Positions 32,286 to 44,334 of a DNA stretch of 64,000 nt are shown one piece after another. The translations under genes and the position numbers were made by a program. Source of the stretch: Geotrypetes seraphini (lineage: Eukaryota > Chordata > Amphibia > Gymnophiona > Dermophiidae); the NCBI RefSeq assembly GCF_902459505.1, contig NC_047088.1, positions 28,886,730 through 28,950,729 of the forward strand. The letters are read 5' to 3'. Position 1 is the stretch's first letter. Every line of letters starts with the position of its first letter. The notes beneath the pieces were generated by a model. It had not been told where the DNA came from and ran no database searches. It saw only the letters and a list, made by a program, of their open reading frames with translations.

Positions 32286-33440
32286 GGGGGAGATGCACTA
32301 AACGCTCCAATTGTGTACCAGTGGTCACTAAACCAGTTTGACTGGTTTAGCAACCAACTGAATTAGCAGTAACCAATGTTGAAAATGGCTCATTGCATGG
32401 CTTTATGTACACATTCTCTGACTTGCATGCAAATAACTTCATTACTATTAAAATGAGCCATCTGCTTGATGGCCTAACATTGCATGCCATAGTCGGATCA
32501 CTAATACCAACCGAAAAAACCCAACAGGTCTGCCCCTAAACAAAAAATCTCCCCCCCCCCCCCCCCCCCCCGACTTAAAAATCAGCAGGAGGGATGCCCA
32601 CTCCCTTCTGCCTCTGGGAACCCCACCACCACAACCACAAATGAACCTCTCCCTTCGCAGGACCCTCCTTACCCCCCATCCTCTACTATCTCTACTTTAG
32701 AAAGAATTGGCAGGAGAGATGCCCACCACCTGCCGTGCCTACACAGAAGAGACAGCAAGAGGGATGCCCAGTCCCTCCTGCTTACAGGCCCACTGTTCCA
32801 AAATGGCGAGCCTTTCTGGTAGATCCTGATGCATGGGTGGGGCCTAAGGCTTCTCCCAAAAGGGGAGAGATCTTAGATGTCTGAGCCAATCAGAGCCTTA
32901 GGCTCCGCCCTGGGTATTCCAGGATGCACTGGGAAGGCCTGCCATTTTGGAGTAGCGGGGCTGGGCATCTCTTGTGCTGTCTTTCTGTACTGGGGAGGCA
33001 TCCCTTCTGCTGATATTTTCTAAAGGAGGGGGTCAGTCCGTTAGTTTAGAGGCAGTGGGCATACCTCCTGCTGATTTTTATTAAGGTCTGGGGGGGTGGG
33101 GTTTCAGCAGCTCAACTTTTTTTTTTTTTTTTTTAAATAGAACAGATAAGCACATCATTTATGCTATTAAAAAAAAAAAAAAGAAGAAAGTCCCAGCAGC
33201 TAAGTGGCAAGAGGCTGCTTTGAGGCTTCCCTTGTTGCTCAAAGTTCAAGCTCCTCCAAACCAGCTCTGCACATGTGTGAGCCAGTTTCTAAGTGAGCAA
33301 TCGGATGGGATTATGACTGCCCTCCGCAAAACTCATTTGCATGGGCAGCCACTTGAACATTGATCACTATTTAGAAATCAGGCAAAAAATTGGCCCACAG
33401 CGCCCCACAGTCTTAGACCATTTTTAGTGCATCTAGTTCT
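32286..33440. mobile_element. Large palindromic MITE, GGGCTAGATTCAC family
   Basis: Ends GAGATGCACTAAACG and TTTTTAGTGCATCTAG are inverted. Inside, CCAAAATGGCGAGCCTTTCT (about 32808) pairs with CTGCCATTTTGG (about 32940), and AAAAATCAGCAGGAGGGATG (32577) with the CCTGCTGATTTTTATTAAGG region (33078). A C-run of about 22 is at 32550. No protein. Confidence 0.65.
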
Positions 33441-33567
33441 GAGTGTAGCGATTGTGTAGTAATAGGTTTGCACACCTTCATGCTCCACAAGAAGTAAGTT
33501 CCCAACATCTCTTTAACCTCATACTTCAGGTCCCAGTGTCTCACTGGTCCTAGTATCTTAGCCTCTC

Positions 33568-33783
33568 CCAAGATCCTCAATCTGCAATCAGCAGCTGGCA
33601 AAGGTAGTGAGGTAAACAGCCACCTTTGGCTGGCATTGCTAGGCCCTTTCCACTGCTGTGTCCTGCTTCTCTGATGTCACTTCTTATAGGCAGGGAACGA
33701 TAGTGGAAAGGCCTTGGCAGCGCCAGCAAAAGGTAGGCTGTTTACATCACTCCCTCTGCCAGCTGCTCATTGCAGATTTCAAG
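33568..33783. repeat. Imperfect hairpin, about 85-bp arms
   Basis: TCTGCAATCAGCAGCTGGCA (about 33579) and TGCCAGCTGCTCATTGCAGA (about 33758) are reverse complements with few mismatches, as is GGCCCTTTCCACT with AGTGGAAAGGCC. The loop is only about 40 bp. Confidence 0.7.
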
Positions 33784-33799
33784 GGTGGTGGAGGGCTGA

Positions 33800-35100
33800 G
33801 CACATTGGAATTCAGACCTATGAGGGGAAAAAATGCTAGCACCTGTGAAGTTGAGGGGTCTAAAAGTGGGTGGCCCTGGACATTTTGCCAGGTTCACTCA
33901 ATGGTAGCTACACCCCTGATATAAAATAACTTTCTGCTTGGGTGAGGAGGTAACTGTCCCCACCTCTCTAGCATTTAAAACAATTTCAAATTACATGTAA
34001 TTGGCTCCAATTGGGGGTCCAGTTTGTAAATGCTGACACTGTTGTATGTAGGTTGCAAAGCTATTGTGCAAGTGTCAAATTTTACAAGTCAGAGCCCTGA
34101 CTGATGCTGCTCCTTTTTTGAACTTTTTTTTTTTTTTTTGTAAAATAGGTGCTCTGACTGTATGTGCGTACCCTTACCCACATATTTCACCATGCATTGA
34201 ATAAACTGTGATGTCCTTTTTTTCCTACCTCACTGAGCCAGCCATTGTCAGGCTTTTAATCTGCAGCCCCAGAGCTTCTCTGCGTCAATCAAATGCACAG
34301 ATAAGTACAGCTTGCTTTAAGCTCTTTCATGGGTATATTTATTGATGAGGTGGTTTAAAAAAAAACCAAGAAAACTCCAGCACTTTGTGGCACAAATGCA
34401 GTGTAGTGGACATATTTAAAATGCTTTTTTTTTTTCAAAATTAATGCTGCTTTATGATAATGCAAGAAGAATTTTGCATCTACATGCTTCTCTTACTGAG
34501 AAACTGCCCAACCTGTGAACTGGGGAGGAAAGGAGTTAACAAGTAGAAAAATAACTTAAGTATATAACAAATATAGTACTATTTCAATAACATTTATTAC
34601 AAATTAATGTTAACAGTGAAATTATTTTTTTTTACATAAAATAAATTCATTTTTTGCCTTCATGACTTGCACCATCCTTTCTTACATGAGAAAACCTAGT
34701 AAATATTAAATCAGAACATCTCTGTAAGGATTTTCCCAGTAAAACACCAACATATTTTATATTGTTCCCACCCCCTTTCTGCACTAGAATAAAATTTACT
34801 ATTTGGTAACATTATTAAACTTCTCTAAACAGCATTAGTTTTAAGGAATAAGAAATCTAAGTAGGTGATTTTAAGCTGTGTTGGCCACTGCATGGGCATT
34901 CAGTAACCTGTACAGTTGTTGACGCAGGTGTAAACATTGACTGGGCACCTTTCACGGTTATTAGTTCATATATTCACAGGGACTTTCAAGATTAAATACC
35001 AAATGTTTGTAATTTTTGGCCTGTCCCTGGTTCCATAAGATACATTTTATATAAATGTGCTACATCAAATTAGCATAAGTGCCTTTTGTTGCCGAACTGG
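33800..35100. other. Intergenic, AT-rich, no gene seen
   Basis: Several T- and A-runs and an AATAAA at about 34199-34204, a possible distal PGRMC1 poly(A) signal. Nothing else is recognised. Confidence 0.35.
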
Positions 35101-35164
35101 TGAACAGTAAAGTAGGAAGGGGGACTTCTTACCATTATAAGAAACATCTAGGAAATGTCCCAGG

Positions 35165-36040
35165 GTTTATTCACCAAAACTTGATAACTAATCAACAAAG
35201 GTGGCTAAACACTATTAGCAAACAATATCATAGGAGGAAAAGAGATCAAGTGCTCCAGACATATGCTAAAGAAGAAATTCTTGCCCTATGTCTAATATTA
35301 AGAGCTATTGTTGGTCATAAAAACCTCTGAAGTCAGTATTCTGATTTACTGCCCTACATGCTGTACTTAGTGTTTATAACCAGATCAAAGCAGGCAGGCC
35401 AAAATATTATAAATCACGCAGTTCAAATAGTAGATTCAAAATAAATTAATTTCCACAATGTAAATGGTTACTTAGCTTAGAACCTGTGCATCAAGTCTCT
35501 CTCCATTCAACTCTGGGAATGCACAAAGTTCCTCAGTGGTGGTAATGAGTACACTGATTTTTGCACTGCCTGCTTTGATCTGGTTATGAACACTGCAACA
35601 TGTAGGGTGGTAAATCAGAACACTGACTTTTGGAGGTTTTTATGACCAATGATAGTTCCTAATGGTATTAGACATAGAGCAAGAATTTCTTCTACACTTC
35701 CCCCTCCCCATTTGCAGTTTCTGCACTCACGATTTCACATAATCACGATTTTTTTCTGGGGAGGGGGAAAATAAAAAAAACCATATTTTTTACCTCCCTG
35801 CCGCCTTCCCGGCCTTACCCGGTGGTCTAGCGGGTTTTCGGGGCAGGAGCAATCTTCCTACGCTCCTGCCCCGTGCAGATCGCCATGAGGAAATGGCTGT
35901 AGGGAGTTCCCGTCGTAGTCTCGAGGGAGAAGTGTATACCATATGTCTGGAGCCCTTGAGGTCTTTTCCTCCTATGATATTGTTTGCTAATAGTGTTAAG
36001 CCGCCTTTGTTGATTAGGTACCTGGTTTCATTCACTACAT
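35165..36040. repeat. Large inverted repeat of unknown family, one arm interrupted
   Basis: The left arm (about 35165-35400) pairs with 35566-35700 and then, after a 225-bp inserted block, with 35926-36035. Examples: ATTAGCAAACAATATCATAG (35213) against CTATGATATTGTTTGCTAAT, and AACCAGATCAAAGCAGGCAG against CTGCCTGCTTTGATCTGGTT. The 165-bp loop has no known feature. The block at 35700-35925 contains CGGTGGTCTAGCGGG and looks like a separate transposon piece. Confidence 0.65.
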
Positions 36041-36187
36041 TTAGGGGGAAACGGTATTTAAAAAGACAGGCTTTTTCAATTATACTGAGGTGCCTATTAC
36101 AGAATCTAACTTAAAAAAACCTCAGGCGCCTGTAATGTAGTCCAGGGTTTTAAAAGCCTACATTCTAGGTGCCCAAGCCCTTTAGAG

Positions 36188-36384
36188 CAGTGGTTCCCAA
36201 CCCTGTCCTGGAGGACCACTAGGCCAAATGGGTTTTCAAGATAACCCTAATGAATATGCATGGAGCAGATTTGCATGCCTGTCATTTCCATTATATGCAA
36301 ATCTATTTCGTGCATATTCATTAGGGCTAGCCTGAAAACCCGATTGGCCTGGTTGTCCTCCAGGACTGGGGTTGGGAACCACTG
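36188..36384. mobile_element. Palindromic hAT MITE with target duplication
   Basis: CAGTGGTTCCCAACCCTGTC at the left mirrors GGTTGGGAACCACTG at the right. Flanks CTTTAGAG (36180-36187) and CTTTAGGG (36385-36392) are an 8-bp duplication with one change. Confidence 0.9.
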
Positions 36385-36399
36385 CTTTAGGGAATTGTG

Positions 36400-36586
36400 C
36401 CTAGTGGCACTTAAGTCCTTCTCCTCCCCTAAACACACCTACTTTAGAGTTAGGTACTTATCACATGGCCTAGCAATGCCTATCTTTTGTAGAATCGCGC
36501 TTAAGAAGAGATGCCTATCACCCAATTAATTTGTTTTCAATTATAAGATTGTTAAAGTTCATAATTAAAGCCAATTACTAATTAAG
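36400..36586. other. Short unique stretch
   Basis: Fragments related to the ATTCTATAAA-type repeats; no gene. Confidence 0.3.
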
Positions 36587-36701
36587 GGGTCCTTTTACAA
36601 AAGGCGCACTAATTGATAAGGCGCCCATAGAATATAATGGATGCCTCAGCATTTAGCACACGCTAAATTGGTTAGTGCATCATTGTAAGAGAACCCCTAA
36701 C
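36587..36701. mobile_element. MITE, CCTTTTACAAAAGG family
   Basis: Starts GGGGTCCTTTTACAAAAGG and ends with a decayed partner (TTGTAAGAGAACCCC). Confidence 0.55.
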
Positions 36702-36966
36702 TTAGCTGCCTCTTATAGAATTTCCCTCTTAGTGTCTTTTTTTCTTACACTAGATTGCAATTAATTGCAAATCTGTATGCATCAGAAATTGACTATAAGC
36801 ACCAGTTCTGCTATTAAACTACTTAGGTTCTATAAAATCACATCATGGTACACTGTACATGGTAGACAAAAACCACATTAACCCAATTTGTCATATAACG
36901 ATCCTAGTGAGGAGCAAAAGCCCGAACTGCTGAAACTATTCAAGAAATTTGTCAAATGATCTAACT

Positions 36967-37096
36967 CGGGGGTGGGCAACTCCAGTCCTCGAGGGCTGAA
37001 ATCCAATTGGGTTTTCAGGATTTCCCCAATGAATATACATTGAAAGCAGTGCATGCAAATAGATCTCGACTGGAGGACCGGAGTTGCCCACCCCTG
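36967..37096. mobile_element. Short hAT MITE with perfect target duplication
   Basis: CGGGGGTGGGCAACTCCAGT and, reversed at the right, CAGGGGTGGGCAACTCCGGT. Flanked by ATCTAACT at 36959-36966 and 37097-37104. 130 bp. Confidence 0.92.
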
Positions 37097-37260
37097 ATCT
37101 AACTAAACCTGATTGACCCTGCACAGATCCCGATGCATACTACTTCTATTAACCATGTATTTATTCTCCCTGGAAATGCCCAGGCCAACTCTTGTAAATC
37201 GCCTAGAACTGAAAGGGTTGGTGGGATAGAAGATACCAATGTAATGTAATAAGAAAACAC

Positions 37261-38107
37261 TAAGGACCAGATTCTCAAAATTTAAGGTTGCCTTTAATGC
37301 GGTCGCTAAACTGGCTCCAGGCGGTTTAGCGTGTATGTATTTTAGCGGCGGATTATCAAAATGGCTTACTGTGGGTTTTTTCTGCGCTTCCTAGAAGTCT
37401 CTGATTCTGCCATGCAAATGGATCAATATTTAAATGAGTACTCCAGTCACTTCTTCATCATTGCCGAGTGATTGCTCACACGCGATGTCGGCTTTTGGCG
37501 ACCAAAAATCAGCGACTGGTCTGGGTGTGCTGGTACAGTGAAAAGCGCATCTCTGGCGTGTGTTCTGACTGGCTCATGAAAATTTTTTTTTTTTTAAACA
37601 TGATTCACATAAATTATAGGGTTTTTTTTGGGGGGTGTGGGGTGGGGCCCAAAAGCACATTTCTTGAGTGAGTGTATTATAGCCGCATCTTATGGGTTTC
37701 TGGTTGTGGTTCATGATAAAATTTGAACAAGATTTACATGAATTATAGCAGTTTTTTGGGGGGAGAAAAGGCATGTCTTTTGCACACTTGTTGAAAGCTG
37801 ACGTTGCATCTCCCTTCCCTTTATCCAATAACACTGGCATGCCTTGGATTGATACACCGTGTATGGCGTTGCTTTTCCCAGCAAATGTGCATATTTATAC
37901 CTCTTTCGTAGTATATTCTGCGCATATGCCGATCACTATCACAAGCAGACTCATCTCGTGTAAATTTAGCGAACCTTCGCTACTCTTCGCCAACCACATT
38001 TGCATGTGCGGTTTTTTGAGAATAACTCGCCTTTTTGAAATTGCAACAATAACAGCTGCGACAGCGGCCCATCAGTTTTTATTGCAAAGTTTTGAGAATC
38101 TAGCCCT
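37261..38107. mobile_element. MITE-like element, AGATTCTCAAAA ends
   Basis: Left TAAGGACCAGATTCTCAAAA and right TTTTGAGAATCTAGCCCTA are inverted repeats about 850 bp apart. The interior is low in coding potential. Confidence 0.65.
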
Positions 38108-38344
38108 AAATGGGCACAATTCCTTACACATCATGGCTACTTTTCACCTGCAAATTCTGAAACAGCTAGAAAGTTAGGTGGCCATGTAAAGGATAGGGGA
38201 AATATTTGCAGCAAATGAGGATAAGGGGTCCCTGTGCAAAAATGTAGGTTTATATTTGCGGTAGAAAAAAAAACCTTATTTCTAATTTCAATGTCAGTCA
38301 AATCCTTAAAAAAAACCCCTCTAAAATATATAGACACACACACA

Positions 38345-38440
38345 GAGATTCTGAGCAACAGTAAAGCAACTCTTAGACATTCAAGCCATAGAGCCCGTGG
38401 CAGACGGAGAATTGGACTTAGGCAGGTACTCCAGGAGGTC
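38345..38440 (+). mobile_element. Small DIRS-like fossil fragment
   Basis: About 88 bp nearly identical to 42886-42971 (shared word GAGCAACAGTAAAGCAACTC), the region just before the RT core of the DIRS-like fossil there. A short remnant only. Confidence 0.5.
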
Positions 38441-38759
38441 GCTGCATATGATGGTTAGATCATGTGGTAAAACCCCAAACTACCAATACATAGGCATTCA
38501 CAGTATCGCTATCTTGCCAGGACGAAGACCTGGGTTTAAATCGCCATTATTCCATACAATTTGCCAGCTGCAGTCACACAGGGTCAGATATTCTAAGCAT
38601 TTGTCCGTTACTGTACTCAAGGCCACAGTGTTATGCTGAGGTGGGTGATTTTAGGTGGTCATATACATACATACATGACCTGTTATAAAAATACACACAT
38701 TGACATGATGGTGCGTACTTTGTCAGTAGTCATGCACAGGGGCAGAGCTTGCAAGTACG

Positions 38760-38990
38760 CCCATAAGCCCAGATTCTATAAAATATGCCTAAATTTAGAC
38801 ACCTAGATCAGCGTGCCTAGACGATCTAGGTGCCTAACATTTAAAAAGCTTAATTGGTGCTGATAACAAGCAATTAGCACCTGTTTTAGACTTAGGCACT
38901 GGTATTTAGGCCAAGAAAACCCTGCCATAAATGGGATGTGCCTAAGGTTTGGATGTCTATCAGTACCTAAGTCCACTTTCCAGTACAATG
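38760..38990. mobile_element. Palindromic MITE, ATTCTATAAAATATGCCTAA
   Basis: Contains CCTAGATCAGCGTGCCTAGA and CGATCTAGGTGCCTAA; the centre GCTTAATTGGTGCTGATAAC is flanked by inverted halves (GGCACTGGTATTTAGGCC). Related short forms lie near 44482. Confidence 0.45.
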
Positions 38991-40291
38991 AGTGTAGAGA
39001 TCCTGAACAGCTGGGTAGTCACCCCAAAACACATGTCTTGCAGAAGGCACCACTCATTTTCTTCAGCTCCGCCTCCTCCAGTGGGCAGTGCTGTAGCCTC
39101 CCAATTTTTCCCTTTTGCAAGCGTGTTCAGAAAGGTATCTGATCTGCTCTGATTCTGTTTAATTTGGGGGGGGGGGGGGGTTTCTTACCGGATTGTGAGG
39201 CTTGCAACACTGCAGAAGTTCCCAGTACTCGCGGGATGGCTCTGACTACGAGCTGACACAAACTCTTGTTACAAGAGGTCTGTTGCTAGCAGGCTTCTCT
39301 GTTCTTGGGGAACCTGCCTAGCCAGCTTGCTCTAATGGTTGAGACCATTTGGGGACCGCTCCCCTCATAGCGAGGTTCACCCTAGATTTTGTCCAGGGCT
39401 TAAACATAAGGTTTGTGGCCCCAAGTCAGTCCTGAGGGCTACAGAGGGTGTCAGCTGCATAATTTACTCTCACCACTGACATTTTGAGGACCTATAAGAG
39501 TCGAGTTCTCAGCCTGCCTCTTGAAGGTCTAGCTGGCAGCCCGAAGAAACAAGCATTTTGGTGCTTGCCTGAGGCAGACATCTTTTCTCTGTTTGAGCTG
39601 CAGTTTTCAGCTCAGGCAGTCCCCGTAGAAGCAGACACACGTGAGTATTGGCTATTGCAGCCTATGAGGAAAATTGGGAGAAGGGGATGGGTCTTAAATC
39701 CCTGTTCTGAAAGTTTCTGAGACTAGATTAGGGGTCCCCACCTCTAAACACCCAAAATTTTTTGTGTTTTATTCAAATTGTTTTCCCAAGCTGTTTTTAG
39801 CGCTAAAATCACTATTGGGGTGATCATCTTTGGATTTGATTTCAAAAGCCTCCATTTGCCTTAATTTCCCTTGAATTTGCAATAATACAGCACAGATGAA
39901 CTCCTTGGACTCTGATGTACTAGATTCATGCCAGATTTGCGCTGGATGGCTACCTGAGGAGTGAACTACAATAAATGTATCAAGCAAACCAAACATTAAT
40001 GTAGTCAAGGACAACTATGACAAAAGACCTCTGCACTTAATGACACAAATTGTGCAGAAAGAGACTTCAGAAAACCTTCACTCCTTATTTTCAGTACAAC
40101 TCATGTCCTGCATAGGGGCTAGCACAGCCATTGGCCTCTTAAAAAAAAAAAAAATCCCACAAAAACCTCAGCAAGATTTTTCAGTATCTCAATTTTTAAA
40201 TATAAACAATCTTTTCAAAGTCTTTTAATATCACTGTGCAGTAAGGCCCATCTTCATAGTTGTCTGGGAGTCACACAACCATTCACTGGTA
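38990..40291. other. Intergenic, no gene recognised
   Basis: A G-run at about 39165-39181. The TCAGCTCCGCCTCCTCCAGT stretch (39064) could be another retroelement end but is not provable here. Confidence 0.3.
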
Positions 40292-42117
40292 TCTAATATA
40301 ATAAAATGCTAGGCCGCGCATGCGCACTAAAAAAAACGTGTTCCCTGATCCGTCCCGAAAACACGAGTGCGCATGCGCACGTTTTACGTCATCACCTACT
40401 CTCCACCTCGCGCCACCGATCACTGTCACCACCTGCTCTCCAGCTCGCGCCACCGATCACTGTTCCTCCTGCACCATGCCACGCCAGGCATGTCCGCCGC
40501 CGACCTCAAACTCCTGGGGGCCACCGGTGCTGTGCTGAGGTCCCGCCTCCCGCTTCCGCCCTACACGGCGCCGCCAGACCAGGCCCTACACTGAGATCCG
40601 CGATCAGGGTTGCCATGGAAACCCTGCCGCAGCCTCGCGGCTAAGTAGGGGGACAACAATCGCGCTTATGTTCAAGCCGCCGCCACGACTCCTCTCTCGA
40701 ACCGCACCAGGATCGAGAGAGGAGCTGCGGCGGGGACTTGAGCATAAGCGCCATTGTTGTCCCCTACCTGCCCAACATAGCTGCAACCAGTGTACTCCAG
40801 CAAAGCACAGCCGCCATGACATCACACTCTCCCATACCGTCACGGCCAACCCGGACTGCTGCAGCATCACAAAACCCCTACCGTGTCACTAATGGCAGCA
40901 CTCCACTCCAAAACACAACCCCCCCCCCCCCCCCAAATCCAAAGACAGGGAAGAAGGGAGGGAACGGAGTAACCAACTGCACTCCCGAAAGACGAGGAGG
41001 GTGAAAAATCAACTTCCAAACATGACCGTGCGCGACTAAGGCCGAAACAACCATAGCGAGGCTGCGGCGGCCTTCCTCACCCGGCTCACATTTAATCCAA
41101 ATAAACAACCGGGGCTGCCTAAAGAAACAAACTTTCACGGTGCTTGGCCCGCAAAACAATTCCTGCCGTTCCCGAAATTTACCCCACCGTTCCTTCCCTT
41201 CCTCCATCAGGTACAGTTCATCTCCGCCTATGTTAAAAGGAGCTGCTTTGAAATTGGAGCCCTGCCGCCACCTTAACACGTTCCCTCTGCCGCGGTCCCA
41301 TATGTCAGAGAAGGGGCGGGACCAAGGCAGAGGGGAACGTGCTACGGCAGTGGCAGGCCTCCGATTTCGACGCGGCTCCTTTTAACATTGGTGGATTCAC
41401 TGCACCTGATGGAGGGAGGGAAGGAAAGGTGGTTGGACGCTGTTGAGCCCCTCTTTAGCCTCAGACCCTCTCCTAACTGCTCCCTCCTGTCTCAGACCAC
41501 TGGAGCACCTGATGGAGGGAGGGAAGGAAAGGTGGTTGTGTGCTGTTGAGCCCCTCTTTGCCCTCAGACCCTCTCCTAACTGCTCCCTCCTGTCTCAGAC
41601 CACTGGGGGGAGGTGCCTGTCTTCAGCTGCAGGGATGGAGGGAGGGAAGAAGAAAGAAGGGGCCCTGGCAAGCCAGTTATCAAAAGCCAACCATAGCCTG
41701 GGACCCCTACATGATATGAATAATGACCAGACAACAAAAGGTAAGAAAAATAATTTTATTTTCTGTTTTGTGATTACAATATGTCAGATTTTAAATGTGT
41801 CTTGAGGGAGGCTGCCGCTGCGGCTTTGCACAGAGGGGCACCATTTTCGTGGGAGCCGGCCTTCGGAGAGGCATGGGACGCGGGGACGGATTGCGGAGGG
41901 GCTGCCGCTGCGAAGGGCTTTGGAGGGGGAGCCAGCCAGACCGCGAGTGTGGGGACGTTGTAAGCGCGGATTGGTCAAGGAGCCGCCGCTGCTGCCGAGG
42001 CTTTGAAATTGCTCTCCCACCGTCACTCCCTCCCACCCCATCTCTGCCTCTGCCCCTGCCCAGGTTCAAAAGCAGGAGACATCTAGCACCCGTTAATCTA
42101 ACGGGCTTAAACACTAG
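40292..42117 (+). mobile_element. Non-autonomous Helitron, 1.8 kb
   Basis: Begins TCTAATATAATAAAATGC after an A and ends with a 7-bp hairpin (CCCGTTA/TAACGGG), eight to ten bases, then CTAG before a T. This is the Helitron rule: 5' TC, 3' hairpin plus CTRR, insertion between A and T. No Rep/helicase frame. The GC-rich interior has a palindrome at about 40635-40770 (GACAACAATCGCGCTTATG against its reverse), another at 41215-41395, and a tandem duplication at 41404-41600. Confidence 0.85.
41404..41610 (+). repeat. Tandem duplication (about 105-bp unit) inside the Helitron
   Basis: CACCTGATGGAGGGAGGGAA begins both copies (41402 and 41507); each continues to TGTCTCAGACCACTGG. The few differences suggest a fairly recent duplication. 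Confidence 0.85.
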
Positions 42118-42484
42118 TAAATATATATTCCAACGCTGATTTCCAAACCACAATATTTTCACAAGAGGAGGTACTTCTGCCAGATCTGACAGCGGCCCTA
42201 TTTCGCGTTCTGCTATAATCAAGGGCACTAGCCATCATCTTCTAAACATCGCAACAATCAGCACATAATCCAAACACGCCCCATTTCTGACTCACTGGTA
42301 CTGTGGAATTCACGTCCAAAAGTCAGTGTTTAAATCCTTGCTCTACTGTTCTTGGCACCGCCTCACTTCCACTATCACTGTGCGTCATCACGTAGATTGA
42401 ACTCCACAGCCAAAACAGCCCCCGATTACTTTATATCTTTTCTTTAACTCAAAACCAAACCAAGTATAACTTTCTTTCTTCATA

Positions 42485-42740
42485 ATGTCCTCTTAGACAC
42501 GGTGGACCATAACGTCATTAGTACCTTATGCTTCTTGATCTTCTAACATGGCATAATTTGAATACTGTTTCAGTATATTCTCATCTCAAAATAATCAGGG
42601 GCTGTTTTGGATGTGGAGTGCCTCCCTGGCGAACAACATACTCCATCGCAATAGCATTGTCCTCAATCCTTCACTTCACACTCCTCAGCAGCCTCCAAGA
42701 AGCAGCAATGATGCCAAGTTGATAGCCCTCTCCCTGGGAG
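42485..42740 (+). mobile_element. Decayed L2-like RT fragment
   Basis: Shows LLDTVDHNVISTL, an L2-type RT block (DTVDHNVLISxL), followed by broken frames ending in SPSLHTPQQ-like sequence. Confidence 0.45.
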
Positions 42741-42885
42741 GTTATGAATTTGGGGAGGCTTGGGCAGAGATTTGCTCAGATCGGTTGGTGTTAGATATAA
42801 TTTAAGTAGGTTACATGTTCGAGTTCTTTCATCTGCAAAATCTATTTCTGGATTCTTCAGCCGGATGCCTGGAGAAGGTGCTGAG

Positions 42886-43990
42886 TCTGAGCAACAGTAA
42901 AGCAACTCTTGGACATTCAAGCCATAAAGCCCATACCAGATGGAGAATCGGGCATAGGCAGATACTCCACATATTCTATTTTATCGTGCCCAAAAGAGAT
43001 TCAGAGGACTGGAGACTAATACCGGCCCTAAAGTCAGTCAATGCAGCTTTGAAAGTACCATGCTTCCGCATGGAGATCATTCGATTGGTCATTGCTTAAG
43101 TAGCACCAGGGGAATTTCTAGCCTTATTGGATCTAATGAAGGCTTAATTGCACATTCCTATCTTTCCCTCTCACAGGTGATACATGCAGTTTCACATACT
43201 GCAGAGACATTTTCAACTCTCAGCTTTCTCCTTTGGGCATGCAACAGTGCTACGAACATTCACCAAGGTGATGGTGACAGCAGCAGTGTACCTGCGCAAG
43301 GTGGGATTTCAAGTACACCCATATCTAGAGAACTGGCCCAGTCCAAGGCCGCGGGAGAGATTGCAGTGAACCAGGTCAGACAGATGGTACATATGGGCTG
43401 GATAATACATTTCCAGAAATGCCACCTGGAGACATCTCAATTTCTGGAGCATCTGGGAGTCTGATTCAACACCGTAGTGAGTCATGTGTTTCTTCCAGAG
43501 CAACACAAACAAAAGCTCAGATGACAGATTATGGAAATTTTAGATGGCAGACTCCCACAGTCAGAATACCACCGTTAATGTTAGGCTCAATGGTGGCGAC
43601 TATAGAGGTAGTTCCTTGGGCAAAGGCACATTTATGCCCCCTACAGGATGTACTGTTGTCCAGATATGTATTGCCATATCTGTAGTTTACATCAGAAGTG
43701 GAAAGCAGTCTCTGATCTCAGTAAAAGCACACTTCACAAGAGGGGATGCAGCTTCTTGGGCAGAGTTGCGGGTCATACCATCAGAAGAGAGTTGTAGGGA
43801 AGCGACATGGTCCACCCTTCATACTTTCTCAGTTTTATAGGGTTGATGTACTGGCTCAGCAGGCTCATCTGTTCTGCCCAGGACTCTAAGGACTGCTTAG
43901 GTATGTCAGAACTGTTCAGGACCTCTACACCCTCTTGCACTGGAAAGAAAGATAAGGTTTTCACCTCGATAATCTTTCCTGTAGCCAGCT
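42886..43990 (+). mobile_element. DIRS-like fossil (RT and recombinase end)
   Basis: A plus-strand fossil beginning with the RT entry region (FYFIVPKRD), then RT-like sequence (PYLENW), and finally a tyrosine-recombinase C-terminus (TRGDAASWAE, EATWSTLHTFS) at 43725-43840. Many breaks, probably six or more; old. It differs from the younger DIRS at the left edge. Confidence 0.75.
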
Positions 43991-44334
43991 GTAGAGGTCC
44001 TTAAACTCTCCCTTCAGTATTCCTTGTGCCTGCTTATGATGCCAAGAATAGGGCTACAAAATAGTAGACACTTTGCCTCAGTTTGCATTTCCCTATCTAG
44101 CAGGGTTGCAGAGCAAAGAGGCTCCCTTCAAGAGCCGACTAAGATGAATATAAAATTTCTTAATTGGTGGTGCAGGTTGTACTCAGGTAGGTGGCTTGTT
44201 TGAGCCACCTTGTTTTTTTCCCCCCCATTTTCACGTTATCCTGTGTTTTAGGCATGTTACTTATAGAGCAGAACAGAGCGTTAGTTATTATTTGGGAAGC
44301 TTTCCCATATCCCTTCCTTCCTTTTTGATGCTAT

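Noticed and set aside
35079-35330. Possible small gene of 83 codons
   Set aside because: Lies in an inverted repeat whose partner arm has decayed frames; no homology recognised.
38990-39720. Possible LTR or DIRS 5' region around the AGCTCCGCCTCCTCCAGT stretch
   Set aside because: No paired repeat, no coding part; left as unassigned.
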